NCBI GenBank assembly: GCA_964565665.1
Contig: CAZMFZ010000004.1
Span: 1-58,272, forward strand
From: CAZMFZ01 sp964565665
GTDB lineage: Bacteria > Bacteroidota > Bacteroidia > Cytophagales > UBA9547
DNA length: 58,272 nucleotides
Reading direction: 5' to 3'
This document shows positions 36,486 through 45,978 of the stretch, piece after piece; positions within the stretch are counted from its first letter, which is position 1, and every line of letters begins with the position of its first letter. Position numbers and translations under genes: made by a program. The notes below the pieces were generated by a model that was not told the DNA's origin, ran no database searches, and was given only the letters and a program-made list of their open reading frames with translations.

Positions 36486-36805
36486 TTTTTAAGTCGTTTC
36501 TAGCCAAAATTATAATCGGAAACTCAATAAAACAGCATTTTTATAACTACCAACAGGTATTTAGGAAGTGGTTCCTTATTTCGATTGCATCTTTATATTG
36601 GGATTTAGCTGACAAGAAGGCTATAGTATTGTACGTTACGGTTTGTCTGTCTGTAGCAAGTCTTTTGCTTACATTTGCTTAAGCGAGTAATCAACCTACT
36701 TTTTCCCAGTTTTCAAATAAAACTGATATGTTTTATTTTTGCTATTTTTTAAACTTGCCTTTAAAAACACCTCCAACATCCAATCTTTTCGGCTCTACAA
36801 ACTTA

Positions 36806-36831
36806 TAGCTCACGGTTTAAACCGTGGGCTA
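36806..36831. repeat. REP-like palindrome
   Basis: A 26-bp palindrome, TAGCTCACGGTTT paired with AAACCGTGGGCTA, with a single T-G wobble. Palindromes of this sequence type (GCCCACGGTTTAAACC) are familiar from Bacteroidetes intergenic regions and from ends mobilised by IS200/RAYT-type transposases. No such transposase gene is in the window. Confidence 0.7.
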
Positions 36832-36894
36832 TGATTTTGTGCATATTTCTAATTTTATAGTCTCCTTCGCTCATGTTGTAAAAATGTATGGAAC

Positions 36895-36917
36895 GTCTTT
36901 AGTTACAAACTAAAGAC
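36895..36917. repeat. REP-like hairpin
   Basis: GTCTTTAGTT (36895-36904) and AACTAAAGAC (36908-36917) form a perfect 10-bp stem with a 3-nt loop. It lies 63 bp after the other palindrome and may be the second half of one mobile unit. Confidence 0.65.
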
Positions 36918-36952
36918 AGCCGGGTTTATATCACGAAGTTGAAGCATTTGTA

Positions 36953-37024
36953 GCTTGCTGGTGAAAACACGCAGCAAGGGCAGCAAGGAACACAAACAAC
37001 GGCTTTGCCCTTATTGGTCTTATT
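36953..37024. repeat. Structured repeat, copy 1
   Basis: A segment of about 72 nt whose start folds as CTTGCTG-GTG / CAC-G-CAGCAAG (36954-36978), with a second possible stem of GGCA with TGCC at about 36979-37009. A similar copy follows 145 bp downstream. Confidence 0.6.
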
Positions 37025-37097
37025 TTCTGACCAACAAGGAGCCACTCATTGACCTATTTGGCTTATAAATTTAGTAAAATTGTATCATAATGTGTTG

Positions 37098-37168
37098 GTT
37101 TGCTGGTGAAAAACACACAGCAAAGGCAAGATGGGAACACAGGGGTTTGTCTTATATGTATTCTTATT
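37098..37168. repeat. Structured repeat, copy 2
   Basis: Imperfect copy of 36953-37024. The first stem is TTTGCTG-GTG / CAC-A-CAGCAAA (37099-37124): the outer pair changed from C-G to T-A on both arms, so pairing is preserved. The second stem survives with a G-T wobble (GGCA with TGTC). Confidence 0.6.
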
Positions 37169-37239
37169 AATTTTGCCAACCCACAACTCCAACCTTTAAC
37201 AAACTATATTAATCCATACATTTTAAGTATTTTTGTGAG

Positions 37240-38019
37240 GTGAAGTTTAAGTTATTCCCTTTTATACTTTTTATTTTTATCAGTTGTAGTTTGTGGGCAC
37301 AAACCCTGAAACAGGAAAAATACGAGCCTGAAGATGCACAAGAACAACAAGAGTACGACAAGGAATTTACGTATGGCATTAATTGGAACACAAACGGTGG
37401 CATAATTGGGGGTATAAATCTCAAATACGCTTGGCAAACTAAAGCCAATCAATTGATTTACAACTTATTGGGGCTTGAAATTGTGCATGTAGTGCATCCC
37501 AAAGAAAGTGCTGTGGCATCGTCAAGCAGATTTGCCAGTGCCTATGTATATGGCAAAGCTACCAATATGTTTGTATTTAGGCCGCACATTGGGCGTGAAT
37601 GGTTAATTTTCAAGAAAGCCGAGGAAGAAGGTATACAGGTTTCGGCAATATTGACCGGAGGCTTATCACTTGCCTATTTAAAGCCATATTATGTGGTTTA
37701 TGGCGATACTACAACTGAAAATGGAGAAGAAATAGTAGTTTTTAAAACGGAAAAGTTTGAATACAAAAAAAATGATTCTAGAAATATTTACGGAGCAGGT
37801 AGCTTTTTATTGGGTTTTGACGAGATGAAATCCTATTTAGGTACGCATGTAAAAGCATCGCTCAATTTTGAATATGGAAAGTTTCAAAGCAGCGTAGCGG
37901 GAGTAGAGATTGGTACAATGCTCGAATATTTCCCCTCAAAACCTGTTATTATTCCTGAGGCTTACAATCCAAATTTTTTTCCTTCCTTATTTATCAACTT
38001 ATACTTTGGCATTCGGTGA
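37240..38019 (+). CDS. Outer-membrane beta-barrel protein, unknown
   Basis: 259 residues from a GTG start, because no in-frame ATG precedes the signal peptide (KFKLFPFILFIFISCSLWAQ). An acidic stretch (EKYEPEDAQEQQEYDKE) is followed by alternating strands and a C-terminal aromatic end (LFINLYFGIR) typical of outer-membrane barrels. It lies 72 bp upstream of lipA in the same direction. I do not recognise a family with a known function. Confidence 0.75.
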   Translation: MKFKLFPFILFIFISCSLWAQTLKQEKYEPEDAQEQQEYDKEFTYGINWNTNGGIIGGINLKYAWQTKANQLIYNLLGLEIVHVVHPKESAVASSSRFASAYVYGKATNMFVFRPHIGREWLIFKKAEEEGIQVSAILTGGLSLAYLKPYYVVYGDTTTENGEEIVVFKTEKFEYKKNDSRNIYGAGSFLLGFDEMKSYLGTHVKASLNFEYGKFQSSVAGVEIGTMLEYFPSKPVIIPEAYNPNFFPSLFINLYFGIR

Positions 38020-38091
38020 ATTATTAGCCAATCTGGGAACAATTGTGTTCAATTCATTAGTTTTGTAACTGTATATTTTTAGCATTTTTCA

Positions 38092-38967
38092 ATGATTGAA
38101 CTTCCAGTAATAGAAACGGTAACAGATAATAAGAAAAAGCGTCCTGATTGGCTGAGGGTGAAACTCCCAATTGGTGAAGAATACTCAAAAGTTCGAAAAA
38201 TAGTGGATGAATACAAGCTTCATACCATTTGTCAAAGTGGCAACTGCCCCAATATGGGCGAATGTTGGGGAGCCGGTACTGCTACTTTTATGATTTTGGG
38301 GAATGTTTGCACCCGAAGCTGCACTTTTTGTGCAGTGGCTACTGGTAGACCAAACGAATACGATATTGACGAACCCACAAGAGTTGCCGAAGCCATCAAA
38401 TTAATGCAGGTGAAACATGCGGTAATTACCTCAGTTAATAGAGACGAATTGGCCGATAAAGGTGCAGAAATTTGGTATCAAACCGTAGTGCAAACCAAAG
38501 CACTAAATCCTGAAACAACTATCGAGACACTTATTCCTGATGTAAAAGGAAATTGGGATGCCTTAATAAGAATGATAGAAGGCGGGCAGGAAGTGGTGTC
38601 GCACAATATGGAAACCGTAAAGCGGCTTTACAGAATGGTGCGACCTCAAGCCAGATACGAACGAAGCCTTGAAGAACTCACAAGAATAAAAAAATACGGA
38701 AAACGAAGTAAATCAGGCATAATGCTTGGCTTAGGTGAAACCAAAGATGAGGTACTCGAAATTATGGACGATTTGGCCCTAAGCGAACTTGATGTACTTA
38801 CTTTAGGTCAGTATTTGCAACCTACCAAAATGCACCTTGAGGTAAATTCGTTTATTCACCCCGATACATTTGCCATGTATAAGGAAGAAGGCATGAAACG
38901 TGGTTTCAAATATGTAGAGTCTGGCCCATTAGTTCGCAGCAGCTATCATGCTGAAAAGCATATTTAA
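38092..38967 (+). CDS. lipA: Lipoyl synthase
   Basis: A 291-residue radical SAM enzyme that inserts two sulfurs into protein-bound octanoyl groups. The auxiliary cluster cysteines are Cys47, Cys52 and Cys58 (CQSGNCPNMGEC) and the SAM cluster is Cys73, Cys77, Cys80 (CTRSCTFC). The C-terminal VRSSYHAEK provides the serine ligand of the auxiliary cluster. Complete and standard. lipB is not adjacent. Confidence 0.97.
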   Translation: MIELPVIETVTDNKKKRPDWLRVKLPIGEEYSKVRKIVDEYKLHTICQSGNCPNMGECWGAGTATFMILGNVCTRSCTFCAVATGRPNEYDIDEPTRVAEAIKLMQVKHAVITSVNRDELADKGAEIWYQTVVQTKALNPETTIETLIPDVKGNWDALIRMIEGGQEVVSHNMETVKRLYRMVRPQARYERSLEELTRIKKYGKRSKSGIMLGLGETKDEVLEIMDDLALSELDVLTLGQYLQPTKMHLEVNSFIHPDTFAMYKEEGMKRGFKYVESGPLVRSSYHAEKHI

Positions 38968-39126
38968 GCTTCGGTGTGTGTACCCAAGCGGATACTTAAT
39001 GGTTTGGATTTAGCATTAATATCAATACATTTGAATAGGTTAATTCTGTCAATATTATGATTACTGTTGAATTAGAACCTATTTCAGCCAAAGAATATTT
39101 AAAACGGGATTTGCTTTAAAAAATCT

Positions 39127-40494
39127 ATGTCAGAATCAATACTACCTTTTTTAGGCAGATTTCACCCTTTAATTGTACATCTGCCTATTGGCTTTTTAAG
39201 CTTTTGGGTTGTGTTTGAAATATTCTATCGAAAATCTGAAAAGTCAGGTGTACGTTTACTTCTAGCTAGTTTCACATTCCTCTCTTCTTCGACATCGGTT
39301 ATTTTAGGATTCTTTCTTTCTTGGCAAAGTGGTTACGATGAACATTTGCTTGAGGATCACCGCAATTCGGGCATATTATTGGCAATATTGTCATTTCTAT
39401 TATTAATTACCATAGTAATGTATAATAATGGTCTGTTTTTTCGGAGGCTGTATTATCCACTTTTAATAGTCAGTTTTGCAGTGCTTTGCTACACAGGGCA
39501 TCATGGTGGTTCGCTCACCCACGGCTCAGATTTTTTAGTCTACAAACCTGAACTTAATCCCGCAAATGAGCAAACTTTAAAAATAGCAGACATAAAAAAG
39601 GCTTATGTATTTGAAGATTTGGTATTGCCTATATTGAAAAAAAAATGTACCTCTTGCCACAACAATGAAAAGAAAAAAGGCGGTTTGCAGCTAGACACCT
39701 ATGGCTCAATAATGAAAGGTGGTGAAAACGGACAAATAATAGTACCCGGAAATAGTGCTGAAAGCTATATGGCCGAGGTAATTCTGATGCACAAGGATGA
39801 AGAAATGGCCATGCCACCCAAAGGTAAGCAGCCATTAACTCAAGCAGAAATGCAGGTAATTATTTGGTGGATAGACCAAAATGCAAAAGAAAATACCAAA
39901 GTCGAGCAACTAGTTGCAGACAATAAAACGCTTACTGCAATCAACTCAGTGGCAGGAAATGAAATAAAAACAACTTCTTTCTGGGAAACTACCGAAGCTG
40001 AGCCTGTTAATTTGTTAAGTGTTGAATTTGTAAAAAAAAGCGGGTTTTTAGTATATCCCATTGCTGCCAATAGCAATCTGCTTGAAATAAGAATACAAGC
40101 CTCTGCTACCGATACTTTATCGGACAACGCTTTGATTGCACTGCAAAGTGTAAATGAGCAATTGGTTTGGCTCGATTTGTCTAAATCGAAAATTACTGAC
40201 GATGCAGGGTCCATTTTTGCCCAATTTAAGCATTTGAATAAATTGAATGTATCCAATACCGAAGCTGGTGATAAAATCGCTCAATCTATTGCCTCTCTGC
40301 CTGCATTACAAATTGTAAACTTTACAGGAACGCCTATTTCAATAAAAGGCCTCGTAAAATTAATTGCAAACCCATCAATTCAAAAAATATATGTTTGGAA
40401 AACCACAATTACAGAAGCCGATATTTCTGCATTACAAATCAGATATCCTAAACTTCAAATCGAATTAGGAAGCGATTCTACACGGTCTTTATAA
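39127..40494 (+). CDS. DUF2231 membrane / c-type cytochrome / LRR fusion
   Basis: 455 residues. Four transmembrane helices of the DUF2231 type (starting LGRFHPLIVHLPIGFLSFW) fill residues 10-125. A planctomycete-type cytochrome domain follows with heme motif C174-TS-C177-H178 and the late AMPPKGKQPLTQAEMQVIIWW segment supplying the distal part. The last 130 residues are leucine-rich repeats (LVWLDLSKSKITDDAG, LNKLNVSNTEAGD). It is the first gene of a three-gene set with the DUF1553 and DUF1501 genes. The electron partner and substrate are unknown. Confidence 0.85.
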   Translation: MSESILPFLGRFHPLIVHLPIGFLSFWVVFEIFYRKSEKSGVRLLLASFTFLSSSTSVILGFFLSWQSGYDEHLLEDHRNSGILLAILSFLLLITIVMYNNGLFFRRLYYPLLIVSFAVLCYTGHHGGSLTHGSDFLVYKPELNPANEQTLKIADIKKAYVFEDLVLPILKKKCTSCHNNEKKKGGLQLDTYGSIMKGGENGQIIVPGNSAESYMAEVILMHKDEEMAMPPKGKQPLTQAEMQVIIWWIDQNAKENTKVEQLVADNKTLTAINSVAGNEIKTTSFWETTEAEPVNLLSVEFVKKSGFLVYPIAANSNLLEIRIQASATDTLSDNALIALQSVNEQLVWLDLSKSKITDDAGSIFAQFKHLNKLNVSNTEAGDKIAQSIASLPALQIVNFTGTPISIKGLVKLIANPSIQKIYVWKTTITEADISALQIRYPKLQIELGSDSTRSL

Positions 40495-40554
40495 GATTAT
40501 TTAAACAAATATTTGCAATTAAGCATTATATTCGAATCCTGTATACTATTTATA

Positions 40555-43302
40555 ATGTCTAATTTCATTTCCAAATTTAGATTTTTAGTTATTCCATTTT
40601 CAATTGCTTTAGTGGTATTGGCAATTGTGTTAAATCAAACTTCTTGCTCTAATATCTCACCAAAAATAAGCTACAATGCCGAAGTTCGCCCTATTCTCAA
40701 TAAAAACTGTATGGGCTGCCACGGTGGGGTAAAAAAAGCAGGTGGAATGAGTTTTATTTTCCGTGAAGAAGCTTTAGGAAAAGGCGAAAGTGGAAAAGCT
40801 GCAATTGTTCCATTTCACCCCGAAGAAAGTGAATTGTATTTGCGAATTACACACCACGACAAGGAATTGAAAATGCCCTTGGAAAAACCACCTTTGAATG
40901 ACAAAGAAATTGGAATAATTAAAAAATGGATTTCTCAAGGGGCTGAATGGGAAGAACATTGGGCGTTTGTGGCACCAAAGCCACAGGAAGTACCTAATGT
41001 ATACAACAGAAGGTGGCCTCAAAACGGAATTGATAATTTTTTAAGGGTAAAAATGACCGATAATTCCCTTAAGCCCAATCCCAAAGCTGATGCAGCTACG
41101 CTTTTTCGAAGGGTAAGTCTCGATATTACCGGATTGCCGCCAACGCCAGAGGCAATTGATAGGTTTGTAAACGACCCTTCACATGCGAATTATGAAAAAA
41201 TTATAGATACTTTGCTTGCATCGCCTCATTTTGGCGAGAAGTGGGCAACCATGTGGCTCGATTTGGCTCGATATGCAGATACCAAAGGTTATGAAAAAGA
41301 CCTTTACAGAAATATTTGGCCTTATAGAGATTATGTAATTCGTTCATTTAATCAAGACAAACCCTATAATTTATTTGTAAAAGAACAATTAGCCGGTGAT
41401 TTATTGCCCAACCCCACTGACGACCAAATTATTGCCACTGCTTTTCATCGCAATACCATGAATAATGATGAAGGGGGAACAAACAACGAAGAATACAGGC
41501 TAATTTCTATTATCGATAGGGTAAATACCACTTTTGAAGCCCTACAAGGCATTACAATGGGTTGTGTGCAATGTCACGGCCACCCGTACGACCCCATAAG
41601 GCACGAGGAATATTATAAATTTATGGATTTTGTAAATCAAACTGCCGATGCCGATTTGCCTGACGAACATCCCTCGTTCGCAGCAAAAAAAGATTTCGAC
41701 ATGGTAAAGGCAAAGCAATTGGTAAATGAAATAATAAAAATGACAGGCGAGAAAAGCCAATCTATTTCAAATGACCCTACAACTTTGAAAAGGCAATTCC
41801 TGCCAGCTTGGGTTGAAGCAGAACAATGTGAATTTTCATCTGAAATTGAACAAGATGGTAGCAAGGTTTTCAATGTTAAGGATGGTTCTTATATTGGGTT
41901 TAAGTCCATCGATTTAACTTATGTAAAAAACATAACTGCCAATGTAATTATAGATAAAGGCTGCGATTTGGAAGTGAGAATAGAAAATAAAAATGGTTTA
42001 AAAATTTCTGACATTCCTTTAAAACCATCTTTTGGCGAAATTCAAGAGTATACGGGTACTCTTAAAGCCGTAAGTGGCAAACATGATGTATATTTTATAT
42101 TCAAGAAAACAAATAAAGGCTATTGCGATGCCATGGTAAATGCTTTTAAATTTGAAGAAACACCTGCCTCCGAAAATAGCAAACGGAAAAAAATTCAAAA
42201 CTTGCGTACCGAGCTTTCAAATGCAATAGTACCCAAACAAACACCTGTAATGCAAGAATTGCCAAATGATAAAAAGCGTGCAACCTATATTTTCAAACGT
42301 GGCAACTGGATGTCGATAGGCGATACTGTAACGGCAAGTGTGCCAAAAGTACTAAATCCTTTTCCTAAAAATGCCCCTGCAAATAGGCTTGGAATGGCCG
42401 AATGGATTACTTCAAACGATAATCCGCTCACAGCCAGGGTAGCTGTAAACCGTATTTGGGAACAAATATTTGGATTAGGTATTGTAGAAACATTAGAAGA
42501 TTTTGGTTCTCAAGGCAATGCCCCCTCACACCCCGAATTGCTCGATTATATGGCCTACCGATTTATGAATGACCAAAACTGGAGCATGAAAACTTTGATA
42601 AAAGAGATATTGATAACAGCCACTTACCAGCAATCGGCCGACATTAGCAAAGATAAATTAGAAAAGGATTCAAAAAATATATACCTGTCAAGAGCCCCAA
42701 GAGTAAGGCTTTCTGGTGAACAAGTGAGAGACCAAGCCTTATTTGTAAGTGGCTTGTTGAATAAAAAACTATTCGGTAAGCCAGTAATGCCCCACCAACC
42801 CAATGGCATTTGGCAAGTTGTATATAATGAAATGAGCTGGAAGCTAAGCGAAGGCGATGAAAAATACCGCAGGGCTATTTATACTTTTTGGCGTAGAACA
42901 AGCCCCTACCCTACCATGCTTACTTTTGATGGCCCAAGCAGAGACGTTTGCACGTCCAGACGCATTCGCACCAACACCCCTCTTCAAGCCTTGATTTCGC
43001 TCAACGACACCGTATACACCGAAGCGGCTATGGCTTTAGCAGAAAAGGCTCTTAATTCGAAAGCCAGAACAATTGATCAAAAAATAAACATCTGTTACAA
43101 AACCGCTACATGTAGAGAGTTAAATGAATCGAAAGCGTTGGCTTTGAAAAACCTTTATCAAAAATCATTAAAATTTTATCAGAAAAACAAAAATAGGTCT
43201 ATTAGCATGGTCAGAATAGCCAAAGACACACCCGAAAATGCGGCTTTAACTGTAGTCTGCAATGCGATTCTCAATTTAGATGAAGTAATCACAAAAAATT
43301 AA
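40555..43302 (+). CDS. PSCyt1 / DUF1549 / DUF1553 cytochrome protein
   Basis: 915 residues from the ATG at 40555; an upstream TTG is less likely. The N-terminal signal or anchor is followed by a PSCyt1 heme domain with C52-MG-C55-H56, a DUF1549 domain (DITGLPPTPEAIDRFVNDPS) with a second CxxCH (GCVQCHGHPYDP), a beta-sandwich linker (about 430-560), and a DUF1553 domain (NPLTARVAVNRIWEQIFG, RSRRIRTNTPLQALISLND-like end). This is the full planctomycete-type architecture. It normally sits beside a DUF1501 gene, as here. The role is thought to be degradation of complex substrates, but it is not proven. Confidence 0.9.
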   Translation: MSNFISKFRFLVIPFSIALVVLAIVLNQTSCSNISPKISYNAEVRPILNKNCMGCHGGVKKAGGMSFIFREEALGKGESGKAAIVPFHPEESELYLRITHHDKELKMPLEKPPLNDKEIGIIKKWISQGAEWEEHWAFVAPKPQEVPNVYNRRWPQNGIDNFLRVKMTDNSLKPNPKADAATLFRRVSLDITGLPPTPEAIDRFVNDPSHANYEKIIDTLLASPHFGEKWATMWLDLARYADTKGYEKDLYRNIWPYRDYVIRSFNQDKPYNLFVKEQLAGDLLPNPTDDQIIATAFHRNTMNNDEGGTNNEEYRLISIIDRVNTTFEALQGITMGCVQCHGHPYDPIRHEEYYKFMDFVNQTADADLPDEHPSFAAKKDFDMVKAKQLVNEIIKMTGEKSQSISNDPTTLKRQFLPAWVEAEQCEFSSEIEQDGSKVFNVKDGSYIGFKSIDLTYVKNITANVIIDKGCDLEVRIENKNGLKISDIPLKPSFGEIQEYTGTLKAVSGKHDVYFIFKKTNKGYCDAMVNAFKFEETPASENSKRKKIQNLRTELSNAIVPKQTPVMQELPNDKKRATYIFKRGNWMSIGDTVTASVPKVLNPFPKNAPANRLGMAEWITSNDNPLTARVAVNRIWEQIFGLGIVETLEDFGSQGNAPSHPELLDYMAYRFMNDQNWSMKTLIKEILITATYQQSADISKDKLEKDSKNIYLSRAPRVRLSGEQVRDQALFVSGLLNKKLFGKPVMPHQPNGIWQVVYNEMSWKLSEGDEKYRRAIYTFWRRTSPYPTMLTFDGPSRDVCTSRRIRTNTPLQALISLNDTVYTEAAMALAEKALNSKARTIDQKINICYKTATCRELNESKALALKNLYQKSLKFYQKNKNRSISMVRIAKDTPENAALTVVCNAILNLDEVITKN

Positions 43303-43316
43303 GTATTAACACGATA

Positions 43317-44798
43317 ATGGAAAAACTAATCCAGTCATTTGCTTCTGCACAAGCTTTAGAGCAAACTAGAAGGCAGTTTATAGGAAATATTTCTACAGGT
43401 TTGGGAGCAATAGCGTTGGGCGGATTGTGGGGGTGTGGCAGCAATACGCATTCTAACCCAATAATTGATACAAGCGGAAATCCATTGGCTATTCGTTCGC
43501 CACATTTTGTACCCAAGGCTAAAAGAGTCATTTATCTACACATGGCCGGGGCTCCTTCTCAATTGGAACTATTTGATTATAAACCTGAATTGGCACGCTT
43601 AAACGGCAAAGATTGCCCTGCTGAGCTGATGGAAGGCAAGCGGTTTGCCTTTTTGCAAGGTATTCCAAAATTGATGGGGGCACAGGGTACATTTGCTCAA
43701 TACGGGCAATCAGGCACTTGGGTATCGGATTATATGCCACATTTTACTAAGATTGTAGATGATGTTTGTATGCTGAAAGCCATGCACACCAATGAATTTA
43801 ATCACGCTCCCGCCCAGCTTTTTATGCATACTGGTTCTGCTCGATTGGGCAGGCCAAGTATGGGATCGTGGGTTACTTATGGGTTGGGTTCTGAGAATGA
43901 AAATTTGCCGGGTTTTATTGTATTGGCCTCAGGCGGAAAAACGCCAGATGCGGGCAAAAGCATTTGGGGAAGTGGATTTCTGCCATCTGTGTATCAGGGT
44001 GTGCAATGCCGCTCGGAAGGCGACCCAGTACTCTATCTTTCCGACCCACATGGCATGGACAGGGAATTGAAAAAAGAGGTAATTGAAACCATAAATGATA
44101 TTAATTCAGAAGAATATAGCAAAATTCAAGACCCTGAAATAAAAACTAGAATTGAGCAATATGAAATGGCTTTCAAAATGCAGGTTTCTGTACCCGAAGC
44201 TATGAACATAAACAATGAACCAGCCTATATGCACGAAATGTATGGGACACAACCTGGTAAAGCATCTTTTGCCAACAATTGCTTATTAGCCCGTAGGTTG
44301 GTAGAGCGAGGCGTGCGATTTGTACAGCTTTTCCATTGGGGATGGGATGCCCATGGCACTGCTGAAACAGAGGCTTTAAACTCCCCTACCGGATTTATTT
44401 CAAGATGCAAAGAAACCGACCAACCTGTCGCTGCTCTTCTTAAAGATTTGAAACAGAGAGGTTTACTTGAAGATACACTTGTAATATGGGGAGGTGAATT
44501 TGGTCGCACACCTATGCGTGAACTAAGATATAGCGACAAACTTAAAGGTCGCGACCACCACTTAGATGCTTTCACGATGTGGATGGCTGGAGCTGGAGTA
44601 AAACCAGGTATTAGCTATGGAGAGACTGACGATATTGGTTACTATGGTGTAAAAGACAAAGTGCATGTGCATGACTTTCACGCCACTGTAATGCACCTGC
44701 TAGGTTTCGATCACGAAAAATTCACATATCCATATCAAGGTCGCGATTTCAGACTCACAGATGTACATGGACAAGTTGTAAAAGATATTTTAGTTTGA
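43317..44798 (+). CDS. DUF1501 protein, Tat-exported
   Basis: 493 residues with a twin-arginine signal (R18-R19-QFIG, then GLGAIALGGLWGC, which could also be lipidated). The core has the alkaline phosphatase/sulfatase-like fold of DUF1501, with LHMAGAPSQLELFDYKPE, WGGEFGRTPMR and HDFHATVMHLLGFDHE as typical metal-site segments. It begins 14 bp after the DUF1553 gene, so the two are co-expressed. The pair is conserved in planctomycetes and in part of the Bacteroidetes. Substrate unknown. Confidence 0.9.
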   Translation: MEKLIQSFASAQALEQTRRQFIGNISTGLGAIALGGLWGCGSNTHSNPIIDTSGNPLAIRSPHFVPKAKRVIYLHMAGAPSQLELFDYKPELARLNGKDCPAELMEGKRFAFLQGIPKLMGAQGTFAQYGQSGTWVSDYMPHFTKIVDDVCMLKAMHTNEFNHAPAQLFMHTGSARLGRPSMGSWVTYGLGSENENLPGFIVLASGGKTPDAGKSIWGSGFLPSVYQGVQCRSEGDPVLYLSDPHGMDRELKKEVIETINDINSEEYSKIQDPEIKTRIEQYEMAFKMQVSVPEAMNINNEPAYMHEMYGTQPGKASFANNCLLARRLVERGVRFVQLFHWGWDAHGTAETEALNSPTGFISRCKETDQPVAALLKDLKQRGLLEDTLVIWGGEFGRTPMRELRYSDKLKGRDHHLDAFTMWMAGAGVKPGISYGETDDIGYYGVKDKVHVHDFHATVMHLLGFDHEKFTYPYQGRDFRLTDVHGQVVKDILV

Positions 44799-44856
44799 GA
44801 TTAAAGATGCTCATTCAAAACTAATGATATTATTAAGTGCATAATTTTGAGAATAA

Positions 44857-45873
44857 ATGAGAAAATTAGCCAGTATTCAAAAAGTGATTGCCTTAGATGC
44901 CATTCCAGATGCAGATGCGATAGAAAAGGCTACGGTATTGGGTTGGCAATTGATTGTTAAAAAAAATGAGTTTAAAGTTGGTGATCTTTGTGTGTATTGT
45001 GAAATAGACAGCCTTTTTCCCGAACGTCCAGAATTTGAATTTCTGAAACCAAGAGGAATGAGAATAAAAACCATTCGACTACGCGGGCAGGTTTCTCAAG
45101 GTATTTGTTTCCAGCTATCAATCTTGCCTTCTAATTTTCCAATTGAGGAAGATGCAGATTGTGCAGAAGTATTGGGAATTACTAAATATGAAGCTCCAGT
45201 CCCAGCCCATTTAAGTGGCGTTGCCAAAGGCAGATTCCCTTCATTTATCCCTAAAACTGATGAAACTCGTGTGCAGGTAATGCAAGCCGTGCTTTCGCAA
45301 CTCATAAATGAACCTTGCTATATTACCGAAAAAGTAGATGGCAGCTCGGCTACCTATTATATAAAAGATGGTGAATTTGGAGTAGGTAGTCGCAATCTCG
45401 AATTGGTAGATACCAACGAAAACACCTATTGGAAAGTAGCAAGAGAATTAAATATTGAAACTAAACTTCGATTCTTGAATGGCAATTATGCACTTCAAGG
45501 CGAATTGGTTGGTGAAAATATCCAAGGTAATAAACTGAAATTGAAAGGTCAGACGGTACTTTTTTTTAATGCCTTTGATATTGACAACTATAAATTTTTC
45601 AGTTTTGATAGATTTATAAGCCTAATGGCTCAAATGCAACTCGAACCTGTACCCATACACAATGAATACTATCTTTTAACAGATAATATAGAAGAACTAG
45701 TGCAAACGGCACAGGTAAAATCGAAAATTAATAAAGAAGCTTGGGCAGAAGGATTGGTGATTAGAACTATTAGCGATGGCATTAAATTGACCGAACCAAG
45801 TGAATACTTCAACCACGGCAGACTCACTTTTAAGGTGATTAATCCAGAATTTTTATTGAAATACGGAGAATAA
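44857..45873 (+). CDS. RNA ligase, Rnl5/DraRnl-like
   Basis: 338 residues. The N-terminal OB-fold domain (1-120, RKLASIQKVIALDAIPDADAI start) and a nucleotidyltransferase domain with adenylated Lys159 in KVDGSS match the Deinococcus DRB0094 type, which seals nicks with a 3'-OH on RNA. Motif IV EGLVIR and motif V FKVIN are present. It lies 58 bp after the DUF1501 gene on the same strand. The cellular RNA substrate of this family is not known. Confidence 0.9.
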   Translation: MRKLASIQKVIALDAIPDADAIEKATVLGWQLIVKKNEFKVGDLCVYCEIDSLFPERPEFEFLKPRGMRIKTIRLRGQVSQGICFQLSILPSNFPIEEDADCAEVLGITKYEAPVPAHLSGVAKGRFPSFIPKTDETRVQVMQAVLSQLINEPCYITEKVDGSSATYYIKDGEFGVGSRNLELVDTNENTYWKVARELNIETKLRFLNGNYALQGELVGENIQGNKLKLKGQTVLFFNAFDIDNYKFFSFDRFISLMAQMQLEPVPIHNEYYLLTDNIEELVQTAQVKSKINKEAWAEGLVIRTISDGIKLTEPSEYFNHGRLTFKVINPEFLLKYGE

Positions 45874-45978
45874 AAAATTCAAATTATGGGTTTGGAATTT
45901 TTGAACTCGAAAATTTTAAGGGCTTGAAGTCTTAAGTTATGACATTGTACTTTATGCTAAAATCTAAATTTTGTTTTG

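Larger units (their letters stand above)
36486..37239. other. Long intergenic region with several repeat elements
   Basis: About 750 bp without a supported gene between tRNA-Leu and the outer-membrane protein gene. The first 200 bp contain an open frame without ATG that looks membrane-like but is not convincing. The rest holds two perfect short palindromes and two copies of a structured repeat, listed separately. It looks like an accumulation site for small mobile repeats downstream of a tRNA. Confidence 0.6.

Noticed and set aside
36490..36690. Open frame without ATG downstream of tRNA-Leu with a membrane-like C-terminal part
   Set aside because: No start codon, overlaps the tRNA terminator, no recognisable motif. 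Possibly a decayed gene, but not supportable.
39057..39119. 20-codon ORF (MITVELEPISAKEYLKRDLL) before the DUF2231 gene
   Set aside because: It has a plausible protein-like sequence but no recognisable family and is too short to support; it may be a gene remnant or chance.
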